A stretch of DNA of 64,000 nt from Natronohydrobacter sp. (GTDB taxonomy: Bacteria; Pseudomonadota; Alphaproteobacteria; Rhodobacterales; Rhodobacteraceae): the NCBI GenBank assembly GCA_030603695.1, contig JAUVXF010000002.1:124001-188000 (forward strand), read 5' to 3'. Below the pieces are notes generated by a model. It did not search any database. It saw only the letters and a list, made by a program, of their open reading frames with translations, and was not told the DNA's origin. Both the position numbers and the translations under genes were made by a program. Shown piece after piece: positions 52,644-62,265 of this stretch. Position 1 is the stretch's first letter. Each line of letters begins with the position of its first letter.

Positions 52644-53396
52644 CTAGTCCAGCCGGAAATCGGCCCCCAGATAGACGCGCCGCACATCTGTATCGGCCAC
52701 CACCTCTGCGGGGGTGCCCTCTTTGAGAACGCGGCCATCATGCAGAATATAGGCCCTGTCCACGATGGCGAGGGTCTGACTGACATTGTGATCTGTGATA
52801 AGCACACCCAGGCCACGGGTTTTCAGATCGGCCACAAGCGCGCGGATTTCGCCAACGGCAATCGGATCTACGCCGGCAAAGGGTTCATCCAGCAGCACAT
52901 AGCGCGGATTTGCAGCAAGGGCGCGCGCAATTTCCACACGTCGCCTTTCGCCACCTGACAAGGCCAGTGCGGGCGAATCGTGCAGATGCTCTATCGAGAA
53001 TTCCTGCAACAATTCCTTCAGGCGCGGCGCGCGGCGCGCGCGGTCAGGTTCGGCGATTTCCAGCACTGCCATAATGTTCTGGGCCACGCTTAGCCCGCGG
53101 AAAATAGACATTTCCTGCGGCAGATAGCCCAGCCCAAGGCGCGCGCGGCGATAAAGCGGCAGACCAGTTGCATCTTCGCCATCAATTCGCACTGCCCCGC
53201 CTTCGTGGCGCACAATGCCCGCGATGCAATAAAAGCAGGTTGTCTTGCCGCACCCATTTGGCCCCAGCAGTGCCACAACTTCGCCGGGGCGCAGATGCAA
53301 GGAAACATCGCTGATGATAACGCGCTTGCCATAGCGTTTTTGCAGATGCGCAACCTCTAGACAGGCCGTATCGGGATCAGACAATTCTGGTTGCAT
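52644..53396 (-). CDS. lptB: LPS export ABC transporter ATP-binding protein
   Basis: LptB is the ATPase that, with LptF and LptG, lifts lipopolysaccharide from the inner membrane to the LptC-LptA bridge. The 250-aa protein has Walker A GPNGCGKTT near residue 44. The Q-loop segment LGYLPQEMSIFRGLSVAQNI follows, then the signature LSGGERRRVEIARALA and Walker B VLLDEPFAGVDPIAVGEI. These features are LptB-specific. It follows lptA by 4 bp, on the minus strand. It has a downstream 184-bp gap before hpf. Confidence 0.95.
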   Translation of the reverse strand: MQPELSDPDTACLEVAHLQKRYGKRVIISDVSLHLRPGEVVALLGPNGCGKTTCFYCIAGIVRHEGGAVRIDGEDATGLPLYRRARLGLGYLPQEMSIFRGLSVAQNIMAVLEIAEPDRARRAPRLKELLQEFSIEHLHDSPALALSGGERRRVEIARALAANPRYVLLDEPFAGVDPIAVGEIRALVADLKTRGLGVLITDHNVSQTLAIVDRAYILHDGRVLKEGTPAEVVADTDVRRVYLGADFRLD

Positions 53397-53400
53397 GGTG

Positions 53401-53895
53401 TCAGGGATTGGTCTGGATCAGGGTGCGCACATTGCCATCCATCCGGCCCTGGCCCGTGCGCAGGTTCACATCAAGCCTGTCACCTGACAGTATATTTTGC
53501 CCCTGTGTCAGGATCACTGCGCCCAGCATGCGCACTGTGCCCTGTTCCACCTCATAGACGGCGCTTTGCGCCTCTGCGGCTTCCTCTGCGGTGACAAGCG
53601 TTACCCCGCCCGATGCTTCCAGCCGTTCGATGCGCTGCGTTCCTTGGGTTGTGTAGATAATGCGGATCACAGGGGCGGCAATGCGCATCTCTCCCTGACC
53701 CAAAACGGCATTGCCGGAAAACACGGTTTCTCCGGTGGTGTTGTCAACTTCCAGCTGGTCGGCGCGGATTTCGACAGGAAGGCCGCGCACAGCATTCATG
53801 CCAGAAAGGGTCAGACTGGTGCCCTGCGCTGCCAAAGGCGCGCTGCCAAGCGCGATCAACAGCGCGGCTGTCATGGAATATGTCAAAAACCGCAC
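53401..53895 (-). CDS. lptA: LPS periplasmic bridge protein LptA
   Basis: LptA forms the periplasmic filament that carries LPS to the outer membrane. The 164-aa protein has a signal peptide (1-22, ending LAAQ) and the OstA-type beta-jelly roll: VEIRADQLEVDNTTGETVFSGNAVLGQGEMRI near residue 38, IERLEASGGVTLVTAEEAA near 84, and ILSGDRLDVNLRTGQGRMDGNV near 132. The start is the GTG that follows GAGGGA, because the later ATG would remove part of the signal peptide. It sits 13 bp after lptC. Confidence 0.9.
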   Translation of the reverse strand: MRFLTYSMTAALLIALGSAPLAAQGTSLTLSGMNAVRGLPVEIRADQLEVDNTTGETVFSGNAVLGQGEMRIAAPVIRIIYTTQGTQRIERLEASGGVTLVTAEEAAEAQSAVYEVEQGTVRMLGAVILTQGQNILSGDRLDVNLRTGQGRMDGNVRTLIQTNP

Positions 53896-53908
53896 GCAGC
53901 TATCCCTC

Positions 53909-54538
53909 TTATTCTTCTGGCAGATATAACAGCCTAACATTGCCCCGGAAGGCAAGCAAATATCCGCCGGAATTTGCTGGGCTTGGGGTCAGTTCCACAG
54001 AATCGGCTGAAATTGTGCCCGGCGGGCCTTCGGCAGTGATCCCGCCAATGCCTTCAATATGGGTTTTGCTCAGCGCCGCGCGTAGTTCCGGCATCTGGGC
54101 GATATACCCATCAGAGGTTTCCAGCCAGACATCCCCCTCCAATCGCATCACATCTGCCGCCTGATCGATCCGGCCCGCCATGCCACGGAATTCCACCAAA
54201 CGGTCGCGCGGAAAACTCAGCGCGCCGGCGGGGTGGTCAAGGCTAAGCAAAATGGGGGCATCTTGCTGCAAATCCTGGCCAGAGCGCACAGTCTGTGCCG
54301 TCACGGTAAGGGCCGTGTTTTCCTGCGTTACAGCCGCAAAACGTGCCGTGCCGATCCGCGGTTCGCGTGTCAGTTCGGCAATGTCTATATCCGCCAGCTC
54401 TACCGCGCGTTGAGGATCAATGCTGCGCGAAAACAAAAACACCGTGGATAACAGTGCAACCGCGCCCAAGGGCAAGACCAGCCGCGCCAAACGCAGTATC
54501 TGTGCCTTTGTGCTGGAGTATCGGCGCGCGGTTGCCAT
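53909..54538 (-). CDS. lptC: LPS export protein LptC
   Basis: LptC is the membrane-anchored periplasmic protein that receives LPS from LptBFG and hands it to LptA. The 209-aa protein has a basic N-terminus, one membrane helix (about residues 24-44) and a beta-rich region with DVWLETSDGYIAQMPELRAAL near residue 150. The identification depends on the fold-like pattern and the position before lptA-lptB. The start was taken at the ATG after GAGGG. Upstream is rnd, whose end lies 8 bp before this start. Confidence 0.85.
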   Translation of the reverse strand: MATARRYSSTKAQILRLARLVLPLGAVALLSTVFLFSRSIDPQRAVELADIDIAELTREPRIGTARFAAVTQENTALTVTAQTVRSGQDLQQDAPILLSLDHPAGALSFPRDRLVEFRGMAGRIDQAADVMRLEGDVWLETSDGYIAQMPELRAALSKTHIEGIGGITAEGPPGTISADSVELTPSPANSGGYLLAFRGNVRLLYLPEE

Positions 54539-54546
54539 AGTGGCCC

Positions 54547-55158
54547 TCAATGGGTGAAAATATCTGTTTCAGGCCATCCCAGAAGGTCTAGCTCTGCGCG
54601 CACGGGCAGGAAGGCGAAGCACTGTTGGGCCAATTGCGTGCGGCCCTCGCGCGCCAGCATGCCATCCAGAACATCGCGCAATCTGTGCAGATGCAGCACA
54701 TCAGAGGCCGCATAGCTTTGTTGCGCCTCACTCAGCCGTTCCGCGCCCCAGTCAGAGCTTTGTTGCTGCTTGGAGATATCCACCCCCAGCAATTCCGCCA
54801 GCAGATATTTCAGGCCATGCCTGTCGGTATAGGTGCGCACCAGCTTGGAGGCGATCTTGGTGCAATAGACAGGGGATGTGGTTACGCCGTAACTGTGGCG
54901 CAGAAGGGCGATATCGAACCGGCCAAAGTGAAACAGCTTCAGCACAGTCTGATCGGCCAAGAGCCGTATCAGATTTGGCGCTGGCTTTATGTCGCGCGCA
55001 ACCTGAACCAGATGTGCGCTGCCATCGCCGCCGGACAGTTGCACAACACACAGCCTGTCGCGATGTGGGTTCAGGCCCATGGCTTCGCAATCAATGGCCA
55101 CCACTGGCCCAAGATCCAAGCCATCGGGCAAATCATCGGCGTGTAGGTGAATGCTCAT
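54547..55158 (-). CDS. rnd: Ribonuclease D, short form
   Basis: This 203-aa 3'-5' exonuclease of the DEDDy family trims RNA 3' ends, such as tRNA precursors. The motifs are Exo I VVAIDCEAMGL near residue 18, Exo II LKLFHFGRFDIALL near 75, and Exo III YAASDVLHLHRL near 150. It is about half the length of E. coli RNase D, lacking the HRDC domains, as is usual in alphaproteobacteria. It overlaps no neighbour, but is 8 bp ahead of lptC. Confidence 0.92.
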   Translation of the reverse strand: MSIHLHADDLPDGLDLGPVVAIDCEAMGLNPHRDRLCVVQLSGGDGSAHLVQVARDIKPAPNLIRLLADQTVLKLFHFGRFDIALLRHSYGVTTSPVYCTKIASKLVRTYTDRHGLKYLLAELLGVDISKQQQSSDWGAERLSEAQQSYAASDVLHLHRLRDVLDGMLAREGRTQLAQQCFAFLPVRAELDLLGWPETDIFTH

Positions 55159-55227
55159 GCGCGCCCCGTTTCGTGTGTGTTATCCTTTGCGTGGGGCTAG
55201 GCGGAATGGGGCCGGAAATCAAGCGAT

Positions 55228-56001
55228 TTAGCCAAGGCCGTGCCATGCCGCGCGCTGCTCCAGAACCTTTCGCAACAGCGTGGGTTTGTCGGTGATCACC
55301 CCATCAACGCCCAGATCAAGCAGGCGCGTCATCTCTGCCCCCTCGTTGATCGTCCAGACTTGCACCGCAATACCTGCATCATGCGCGGCGCGCAAAAAGC
55401 GCGGTGTTATCAGGTTCAGCCCTTTCCAGCGCATCGGGATTTGCACCAGCCCAAAGCCCGCCAGTGGCAGTGCCAGACCCCAACCCCGCGCCCAAAGCCG
55501 CGCCACTTGTGCATGGGCGGGCGACCATAACAAACCCGGCCCAAGCCGGGCCACAGCCTCTGCGGTGGCGGCAGGATCAAAGCCGCCGATGCAAACACGA
55601 TCCAGCGCGCCAAGCCGGGCAATCAGATCACATAGGGGCGCAACGGCTGCGCGCGATTTCACCTCTATCACTGTATAAAGCGCGGGAAAATCGGACAACA
55701 GTGCTTCCAGAGTTGGAATTTCGGCGCCCGCGCGCGTGCGGATCTGGCGCAACTGCGCATAATCCAGCGCCGCAATCGCGCGCGGGTCATCACATAGGCG
55801 CATCAGATCTGGGTCATGGTGGATAACCACAACACCATCGCGCGTGGCGTGAACATCCAGTTCCACATGGCTGTAGCCAAGCGCTACGGCTTTGGCAAAA
55901 GCGGGCAGGGTGTTTTCCTCTGCTTCCAGCGCGCCGCCACGATGCGCGATTGCAATCGCACCGGGGGCTGCAAGAAACGGGTGTGATATCTGCACGCTCA
56001 T
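55228..56001 (-). CDS. ugpQ: Glycerophosphodiester phosphodiesterase
   Basis: This 257-aa GDPD hydrolyses glycerophosphodiesters to glycerol-3-phosphate and an alcohol. The catalytic motifs are AIAHRGGALEAEENTLPAF near residue 18, VELDVHATRDGVVVIHHD near 41 and VIEVKSRA near 111. DLGVDGVITDKPTLL near the end is typical. It is cytoplasmic, with no signal peptide. It is transcribed toward rnd and lptC, 69 bp away. Confidence 0.92.
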   Translation of the reverse strand: MSVQISHPFLAAPGAIAIAHRGGALEAEENTLPAFAKAVALGYSHVELDVHATRDGVVVIHHDPDLMRLCDDPRAIAALDYAQLRQIRTRAGAEIPTLEALLSDFPALYTVIEVKSRAAVAPLCDLIARLGALDRVCIGGFDPAATAEAVARLGPGLLWSPAHAQVARLWARGWGLALPLAGFGLVQIPMRWKGLNLITPRFLRAAHDAGIAVQVWTINEGAEMTRLLDLGVDGVITDKPTLLRKVLEQRAAWHGLG

Positions 56002-56123
56002 TCCCCTTTGTTGCCGCGTTTTTTGGCCATGTCGAGAGGGCGAATGCCAGAGGGTTTGATCTGGGTCATATTTTGCGCTTTCGGCGGTTGTTAATTTTGA
56101 TATGTTGGCGGGGGGGAACGCTT

Positions 56124-56315
56124 ATGTCAGATACTGCGCGCGATGTTTCACAGCATATACCACGCAAGATTTGCCGAAACACCGAGGCGCATGAAACAGC
56201 TATTCTGACATTGGCCTTGCGCTCTTTGATGACGGTGAAGGCCGAGCATGATGCAAGCTGGCCCTTCCGGGTGCAGCCTTTGTGCCAGATATCCCAGCCC
56301 AGTCGTTTGTTCTGA
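56124..56315 (+). CDS. Possible small protein of unknown function
   Basis: A 63-codon open frame begins with an ATG nine bases after a G-rich stretch. The product has no recognised family. It lies alone in a 395-bp gap between the GDPD and xdhC genes. The frame may be coincidental. Confidence 0.25.
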   Translation: MSDTARDVSQHIPRKICRNTEAHETAILTLALRSLMTVKAEHDASWPFRVQPLCQISQPSRLF

Positions 56316-56396
56316 ATGCCAAGATGACAGCACGCCTATGCGCCCAAGGTCGCATTTGCCAAGCTGCCAGCAAGCTGCCATCCTGAGGCCCTAGAA

Positions 56397-57398
56397 ATGG
56401 GCGCGGGGGGCACTATGGACGGATATGACCAGATACCCGAAATCGCGCTGGCGTGGCATGAGGCCGGGCAGGGCGCCGTGATTGTAACAGTGGTGCAGAC
56501 ATGGGGGTCTGCGCCACGGCAGGCGGGCAGCCAGTTGGCCATTTCTGGCGCGGGCGAGATGATGGGCTCTGTCTCTGGCGGGTGTGTGGAAGGGGCCGTG
56601 GTTATGGAGGCAATGGAGGCGCTGGCCAAAGGCCAGCCGCGCCTGTTGCGCTACGGTGTGGCTGATGAAACTGCCTTTGATGTGGGCTTGGCCTGTGGCG
56701 GCACAATAGAAATTTTGGTGGAACCCGTGGGCGAACAGACGCCAGCCTTTCCTATTGCGCTGTTGCGCGATCTGGTCGCCGCGCGGGCCGCGCGCCGCCC
56801 CATCGCCTGCGTGACAGAGTTTGACACATGGGCGCGCAGCCTGTGCGGGCCAGATGTGCCAGATATGGCAGCCGCCTTTCGGGCCGATCTGTCGGGCCGT
56901 GATGCGGCAGGGCGTATGGTCACAGTCCATAACCCGCCCTTGCGGCTGGTGGTGGTGGGGGCGGTGCATATCGCGCAGGCGCTGATGCCCATGGCGCGGC
57001 TTGCAGGCTATGCGCCCCTGCTGGTCGATCCGAGAGAGGCTTTTGCCACCTCCGCCCGTTTCCCTGGCGAGGTGATCTTGCATGACTGGCCTGATGCCGC
57101 GTTGGATGGCATGGGCCTTGATGCGCGCAGCGCCGTTGTCACCCTTACCCATGATCCAAAACTGGATGATCCCGCCATTTTGGCCGCGCTGCATTCGGAT
57201 GTATTTTATCTGGGCTGTCTGGGATCAACCCGCACGCATGCCAAGCGGTTGGAGAGGTTGCGCGCGGCTGGCATGGGTGCCGAACAGCTTGCCCGTATTT
57301 CGGCCCCCGTGGGCCTCAATATCGGGGCGCGCACGCCAGCAGAGATTGCCATTGCAACACTGGCTCAGATCACGCTTGCCCTGCGGGGGGCACGATGA
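56397..57398 (+). CDS. XdhC/CoxI-family molybdenum cofactor insertion protein
   Basis: XdhC proteins bind the molybdenum cofactor and help its sulfuration and insertion into xanthine dehydrogenase-type enzymes. The 333-aa protein has an N-terminal XdhC_CoxI region (QTWGSAPRQAGSQLAIS near residue 36, GSVSGGCVEGAVV near 57, CGG near 100) and a C-terminal Rossmann domain (about 195-330, VVVGAVHIAQALMPMARLAGY, LGCLGSTRTHAKRLERL near 280). Usually these are two regions of one protein, as here. It is the first gene of the cox-like operon and overlaps the next by 4 bp. ATG at 56397 has GAGG upstream; 56415 is also possible. Confidence 0.9.
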   Translation: MGAGGTMDGYDQIPEIALAWHEAGQGAVIVTVVQTWGSAPRQAGSQLAISGAGEMMGSVSGGCVEGAVVMEAMEALAKGQPRLLRYGVADETAFDVGLACGGTIEILVEPVGEQTPAFPIALLRDLVAARAARRPIACVTEFDTWARSLCGPDVPDMAAAFRADLSGRDAAGRMVTVHNPPLRLVVVGAVHIAQALMPMARLAGYAPLLVDPREAFATSARFPGEVILHDWPDAALDGMGLDARSAVVTLTHDPKLDDPAILAALHSDVFYLGCLGSTRTHAKRLERLRAAGMGAEQLARISAPVGLNIGARTPAEIAIATLAQITLALRGAR

Positions 57399-58426
57399 AG
57401 TTCGGGCCTGTGCCACTGGCCAAGGCCGAGGGCGCAATCCTCGCGCATTCTGTGGCCCTCGGCGCGGGGCGGTTGCGCAAGGGGCGGGTTCTGGATAGCG
57501 CCGATCTGGCGGCATTGCGCGCGGCCGGGTATGACAGCCTGACAGTGGCGCGGCTTGATCCGGGCGATATGCAAGAAGATGCAGCCGCGCTGGCACTGGC
57601 GCAAGCTCTGGTGCCTGATCCGGCAGCGGCGGGGGTGGCGTTGCGCGCCGTGGGCACAGGGCGGGTGAATGTGATCGCCACAGGGCCGGGGCTGGTGCAA
57701 CTGGACGGCGCGCGCATAAACGCGCTGAACCATATTGATAGTGCGATGACGGTTGCCACCTTGCCCGATCTGATGCGCATAGAGGCAGGCGCGATGCTGG
57801 CCACGATCAAGATCATCCCTTACGCTGTTGCAAGCAGCGCCGTGGCGCGTGCTTGCGCCGCAGTGCAGGGGGCAGGGGCTGGCGCGTTGCGTCTGTTGCC
57901 CCCCGTCATCCGCCGCGCAACCCTGATCCAGACCTTTGTCAACACCGGGGATACGGGCGCGAAAGGCCATGCCGTCACGGCCGCGCGACTGGCGCGCCGT
58001 GGGGTTTCGCTCGATCCGCTGTGCCTTGTGGCGCATGATGTGGCCCCTCTGGCGAAAGCGCTGGCGCAGGCCGGGGGCGAGGTGGTGCTTATCCTCACAG
58101 GCTCTGCAACCTCTGACAGTTATGATACCGCGCCGCAGGCCCTGCGTGCGGTGGGGGGCGAAATGGTGCATTTCGGCATGCCGGTTGATCCGGGCAATCT
58201 GCTGTTTCTGGGCAGGCTGGGCGCCCGCCCTGTAATTGGCCTGCCGGGTTGCGCCAAAAGCCCCGCGCTCAATGGGGCAGACTGGGTGATGGAGCGGGTC
58301 ATTTGCGGGCTGGAGGTGACACCCGCCGCCATTATGTCCTTGGGCGTGGGCGGGTTGCTGACTGAAATCCCCACCCGGCCCAGACCAAGGCGGCAGGGCG
58401 AAACTGCGCCCTTTGCCGCAGACTAA
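57395..58426 (+). CDS. Molybdopterin-binding (MoeA/MogA-fold) protein
   Basis: This 343-aa protein resembles the molybdopterin-binding domain family of alphaproteobacteria, related to MoeA. The start KFGPVPLAKAEGAILAHSVAL is characteristic, and LILTGSATSDSYDTAPQALRAVGG (near residue 230) matches the MPT-binding loop. GLPGCAKSPALNGADWVMERV follows near 277. Related proteins are often fused to a MobA-like nucleotidyltransferase at the C-terminus; this one ends after the MPT region, so that half is missing or encoded elsewhere. It lies between xdhC and coxS and is presumably part of cofactor supply for the cox-like enzyme. Confidence 0.8.
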   Translation: MKFGPVPLAKAEGAILAHSVALGAGRLRKGRVLDSADLAALRAAGYDSLTVARLDPGDMQEDAAALALAQALVPDPAAAGVALRAVGTGRVNVIATGPGLVQLDGARINALNHIDSAMTVATLPDLMRIEAGAMLATIKIIPYAVASSAVARACAAVQGAGAGALRLLPPVIRRATLIQTFVNTGDTGAKGHAVTAARLARRGVSLDPLCLVAHDVAPLAKALAQAGGEVVLILTGSATSDSYDTAPQALRAVGGEMVHFGMPVDPGNLLFLGRLGARPVIGLPGCAKSPALNGADWVMERVICGLEVTPAAIMSLGVGGLLTEIPTRPRPRRQGETAPFAAD

Positions 58427-58494
58427 GCCGAAGGTCGCATAGGCGGCACGGCAAAAGCGTGGTCAACTGTGCGTAGCATTCAAGGGAGGATTTG

Positions 58495-58980
58495 ATGGCA
58501 CATGTGAAGATGAAGGTGAACGGGCGCGAAATGGGCGCCAGCGTAGAGGGGCGCACATTGCTGTCCAGCTATCTGCGCGATCTGCTGGGGCTGACGGGCA
58601 CGCATGTTGGCTGCGATACCAGCCAATGCGGGGCCTGTGTAGTGCTGGTCAATGGGCAGGCGATCAAATCCTGCACCGCTTTCGCCGCCGATCTGGACGG
58701 GGCAGAGGTGACAACCGTGGAGGGCATGGCCAATTCCGATGGCAGCCTTGGGCGCATTCAACAGGCGTTTCAGGATTACCACGGCTTGCAATGCGGCTTT
58801 TGCACGCCGGGGATGGTGATGTCCACCGCCGCCCTTCTGGCCGAAAACCCCAAACCCACCGAAGAAGAGGTGCGTCATTATCTGGAGGGCAATATCTGCC
58901 GCTGCACCGGATATCAGAATATCGTGCGCGCCGTGATGGCCGCGTCCGGGCAGGATGCCGGGGCGCTTGCCGCTGAATAA
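58495..58980 (+). CDS. coxS: Molybdenum hydroxylase small subunit, CoxS-like (2Fe-2S)
   Basis: This 161-aa subunit carries two [2Fe-2S] clusters and passes electrons from the molybdenum site to the FAD subunit. The first cluster is bound by Cys40, Cys45, Cys48 and Cys60 in a ferredoxin fold ([12 protein letters not shown]). The second is bound by Cys100, Cys103, Cys135 and Cys137 in helical domains (CGFCTPGM and CRCTGY). All eight ligands are present. AAGGGAGG upstream sets the start. The gene name reflects the family; the enzyme is probably not a true CO dehydrogenase. Confidence 0.93.
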   Translation: MAHVKMKVNGREMGASVEGRTLLSSYLRDLLGLTGTHVGCDTSQCGACVVLVNGQAIKSCTAFAADLDGAEVTTVEGMANSDGSLGRIQQAFQDYHGLQCGFCTPGMVMSTAALLAENPKPTEEEVRHYLEGNICRCTGYQNIVRAVMAASGQDAGALAAE

Positions 58981-58990
58981 TAGCCCGATG

Positions 58991-59011
58991 AATGCGTGGC
59001 TTCCACGCATT
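58991..59011 (+). promoter_or_regulatory. Stem-loop between coxS and coxL
   Basis: AATGCGTGG and CCACGCATT form a perfect 9-bp stem with a 3-base loop, starting 11 bases past the coxS stop. It may set the relative amount of the subunits by mRNA processing or stability. Confidence 0.5.
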
Positions 59012-59037
59012 GCACCAGCCAGTTTTAGGAGGATCAC

Positions 59038-61410
59038 ATGCCAAAAGATGACGGCATTGGCGCCAGCACAAAGCGGCGCGAAGACCTGCGTTTCCTGACA
59101 GGAAATGGCAAATACACGGATGATATCAACCTGCGCGGCCAGTCTTATGTGCATTTCCTGCGCTCGGATGTGGCACATGGCAGGATCAATGGCATTGACA
59201 CCGCCGCCGCCGCCGCGATGCCCGGCGTGCTGAAGATTTTCACCGCCGCCGATTTCGCCTCTGCGGGCGGTATTCCCTGCGGCTGGCAGGTGACAGACCG
59301 CTTTGGCAAGCCCATGCAGGAACCCAAGCACCCCATTCTGGCCGATGGCAAGGTGCGCCATGTGGGCGATCCCATTGCAGCAGTGGTGGCCGAAACCTAT
59401 GAGCAGGCCCGCGATGCGGCAGAGGCGATAGACCTGGATATCGAAGAGCTGGAGCCCGTGATCGACATGAAAGCCGCGCTCGCACCCGATGCGCCCAAAG
59501 TGCATGACGATCTGACATCAAACCTCTGCTACGATTGGGGCTTTGTCGAGGAGAACCGCGAAGCGGTGAACGCAGCCTTTGACAGTGCCGCCCATGTTGT
59601 CAGTCTGGAACTGACAAATAACCGCCTTGTTGCAAACCCGATGGAACCGCGCGTGGCTGTGGGGGATTATGATCCCTGGGGCGATAGTCACACGCTTTAC
59701 ACCACCAGCCAGAATCCGCATGTGATCCGGCTGTTGATGGGGGCTTTTGTGCTCAATATCCCGGAACACAAGCTGCGCGTTGTCGCGCCCGATGTGGGTG
59801 GGGGCTTTGGCTCAAAGATCTATCACTATGCCGAAGAGGCGTTTTGCACCTATGCCGCCAAAGTGCTCAAGCGGCCCGTGAAATGGACAAGCTCGCGCTC
59901 AGAGGCGTTCATCTCTGATGCCCATGGACGCGACCATAAAACCACCATCGAACTGGCGCTGGATGCCGATCATAACTTCCTGGCCATCCGCACCGATACT
60001 TATGCCAATATGGGTGCCTATCTCAGCACCTTCGCGCCCTCTATCCCCACTTGGCTGCATGGCACGCTGATGGCGGGCAATTACAAAACCCCGCTGATCT
60101 ATGTGAATGTGAAGGCCGTTTTCACCAATACCGTGCCAGTCGATGCCTATCGCGGCGCGGGCCGGCCAGAGGCCACCTTCCAGCTGGAACGGCTGGTGGA
60201 TAAGGCCGCGCGCGAATTGGGGGTTGATCCCGTAGAATTGCGGCGCAAGAACTTCATCAAGCCCGACCAATTCCCGTATCAGACTCCGGTTGCGGTTGTG
60301 TATGATACAGGCAATTACGATGCCACACTCGACAAGATGCTAGAGCTTGCCGATTACGCCAATTTCGATGCGCGTGTGGCCGAAAGCAAAGCGCGCGGCA
60401 AGCTGCGCGGCTTTGGCATAGCCCATTACATCGAGGCGTGTGGCATCGCGCCATCAAACCTTGTGGGCCAGCTTGGCGCGCGGGCGGGGCTTTATGAAAG
60501 CGCCTCGGTGCGGGTGAATGCGACAGGCTCCATCTCTGTCTATACGGGCAGCCACAGCCACGGGCAGGGGCATGAAACCACCTTTGCCCAAGTTGTGGCC
60601 GATATGATCGGGGTGGATGCATCCAGCATTGAAATCCATCATGGCGATACATCGAATACGCCCATGGGGATGGGCACATATGGCTCGCGCTCGCTGGCGG
60701 TGGGGGGGTCGGCTATTGTGAAAGCCACCAACAAGATCATCGACAAGGCCAAGAAAATCGCCGCCCATCTGCTAGAAGCCGCACCAGAGGATATAGAGTT
60801 GAAGGACGGCAAATTCTCTGTCGCGGGCACGGATAAATCCGTGGATTGGACAGGGGTGACATTGGCGGCCTATGTGCCCCATAACTACCCTCTGGAAGAT
60901 CTGGAACCGGGGCTGGAAGAGACGGCTTTCTATGATCCGTCAAACTTCACCTATCCCTCTGGCGCCTATGGCTGCGAGATAGAGCTTGACCCCGAAACCG
61001 GCAAGATTGACATCCTGCGCTTTATCGCTGCCGATGATTTCGGTAATATCGTGAACCCGATGATCGTAGAGGGGCAGGTGCATGGCGGGCTTGCACAGGG
61101 CATTGGCCAGGCGCTGCTGGAAAGCTGCGTCTATGATGATCAGGGCCAGCTTTTGTCGGGCAGTTTCATGGATTACGCCATGCCACGCGCCGATGATGTG
61201 CGCGGCTTTACCGTGGATCATAGCTGCATCACACCTTGCACCCATAACCCGCTTGGGGTGAAAGGCTGCGGCGAGGCGGGGGCAATCGGATCGCCCCCCG
61301 CCGTTGTGAATGCCGCGATCGATGCACTGCACCGCGCGGGCCATAGCCATATCACCCATATCGACATGCCCCTGACGCCTTCGCGCGTTTGGGCGGCGAT
61401 GAATCGCTGA
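59038..61410 (+). CDS. coxL: Molybdenum hydroxylase large subunit, form II CoxL-like
   Basis: This 790-aa subunit binds the molybdopterin cofactor and the substrate. It shows the xanthine oxidase-family layout: [18 protein letters not shown] at the start, [11 protein letters not shown] near residue 258, and [12 protein letters not shown] near 510. The catalytic Glu is in [13 protein letters not shown] at about 746. The active-site loop reads AYRGAGR at residues 370-376. True form I CO dehydrogenases have AYRCSFR with the copper-binding Cys, so this belongs to the form II group whose substrate is usually unknown. The start has TAGGAGGATC upstream. It is followed by the FAD subunit gene. Confidence 0.93.
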   Translation: MPKDDGIGASTKRREDLRFLTGNGKYTDDINLRGQSYVHFLRSDVAHGRINGIDTAAAAAMPGVLKIFTAADFASAGGIPCGWQVTDRFGKPMQEPKHPILADGKVRHVGDPIAAVVAETYEQARDAAEAIDLDIEELEPVIDMKAALAPDAPKVHDDLTSNLCYDWGFVEENREAVNAAFDSAAHVVSLELTNNRLVANPMEPRVAVGDYDPWGDSHTLYTTSQNPHVIRLLMGAFVLNIPEHKLRVVAPDVGGGFGSKIYHYAEEAFCTYAAKVLKRPVKWTSSRSEAFISDAHGRDHKTTIELALDADHNFLAIRTDTYANMGAYLSTFAPSIPTWLHGTLMAGNYKTPLIYVNVKAVFTNTVPVDAYRGAGRPEATFQLERLVDKAARELGVDPVELRRKNFIKPDQFPYQTPVAVVYDTGNYDATLDKMLELADYANFDARVAESKARGKLRGFGIAHYIEACGIAPSNLVGQLGARAGLYESASVRVNATGSISVYTGSHSHGQGHETTFAQVVADMIGVDASSIEIHHGDTSNTPMGMGTYGSRSLAVGGSAIVKATNKIIDKAKKIAAHLLEAAPEDIELKDGKFSVAGTDKSVDWTGVTLAAYVPHNYPLEDLEPGLEETAFYDPSNFTYPSGAYGCEIELDPETGKIDILRFIAADDFGNIVNPMIVEGQVHGGLAQGIGQALLESCVYDDQGQLLSGSFMDYAMPRADDVRGFTVDHSCITPCTHNPLGVKGCGEAGAIGSPPAVVNAAIDALHRAGHSHITHIDMPLTPSRVWAAMNR

Positions 61411-61425
61411 GGGAGGAGAGAGAAC

Positions 61426-62214
61426 ATGCATAATTTCGAGTTCGTAAAACCCTCGACACTGGCAGAGGCCGTGGCCGCTTTGGGCACTGACGAGGCGCAG
61501 CCGCTTTCGGGCGGCCAAACCCTGATCCCATCCATGAAAGCGCGCCTGAATGCGCCGGGTGTGCTGGTGAGCCTGACAGGCATTGCAGAGTTGAAGGGCG
61601 TCTGCCGCGAAGGGGATACGCTGGTGATCGGCGCGGCCACGACGCATGCCACTGTTGCCGCCGATGCGGCCGCAGATTTCCCGGGCCTTGCCGCGCTTGC
61701 GGGCCAGATCGGGGATCCTGCTGTACGCAACCGGGGCACGATTGGCGGCTCTCTGGCCAATAACGATCCTTCTGCCTGCTACCCGTCTGCCGCACTTGGC
61801 ACCGGCGCAACCATTGTCACCAATGCGCGCGAAATCGCGGCGGATGATTACTTTCAGGGCATGTTCACCACGGCGCTGGAAGAAGGAGAGATCATCACCT
61901 CTATCCGCTTTCCCATCCCGCAACGGGCGGCCTATGCAAAATTCCTGCAACCGGCCTCGCGTTTCGCGCTGACAGGGGTGTTTGTGGCGCAATATGCCGC
62001 TGGCGTGCGGGTGGCTGTTACGGGGGCGTCTGAAGGCGGGGTGTTCCGCTGGGCAGAGGCAGAGGCCGCCCTTTCGGCCCAGTTTAACGCTGATGCGGTG
62101 GCAGGCCTGTCGCACCCCGCAGATGGCATGATTTCCGATTTGCATGGCACATCGGAGTATCGCGCCCATCTGGTGCGGGTCATGACCCAGCGCGCTGTGC
62201 GTGCCGCGCAATAG
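61426..62214 (+). CDS. coxM: Molybdenum hydroxylase FAD subunit, CoxM-like
   Basis: This 262-aa subunit binds FAD and passes electrons onward. It contains the FAD-binding signatures LSGGQTLIPSMKARL near residue 28 and NRGTIGGSLANNDPSACYP near 104, which hold the pyrophosphate, plus a C-terminal domain (about 170-260). Length is a little short of many CoxM (about 285). The start follows GAGGAGAG, 15 bp after coxL. It ends the operon before a strong terminator. Confidence 0.93.
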   Translation: MHNFEFVKPSTLAEAVAALGTDEAQPLSGGQTLIPSMKARLNAPGVLVSLTGIAELKGVCREGDTLVIGAATTHATVAADAAADFPGLAALAGQIGDPAVRNRGTIGGSLANNDPSACYPSAALGTGATIVTNAREIAADDYFQGMFTTALEEGEIITSIRFPIPQRAAYAKFLQPASRFALTGVFVAQYAAGVRVAVTGASEGGVFRWAEAEAALSAQFNADAVAGLSHPADGMISDLHGTSEYRAHLVRVMTQRAVRAAQ

Positions 62215-62237
62215 CGCGCGCCGCCTGTGCAGAAATG

Positions 62238-62265
62238 AAGGGGGCCTTTGCGGCCCCCTTTTTCG
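62238..62265 (+). terminator. Rho-independent terminator of the cox-like operon
   Basis: A 9-bp stem (AAGGGGGCC/GGCCCCCTT) with loop TTTGC runs directly into a T-rich tract (TTTTTCGTTTT). This is the clearest intrinsic terminator in the window and lies 23 bases past the coxM stop. Confidence 0.9.

Noticed and set aside
58495-62214. Aerobic CO dehydrogenase (form I) call for coxSLM
   Set aside because: The AYRCSFR loop is absent; the large subunit has AYRGAGR. Only family-level naming is justified.
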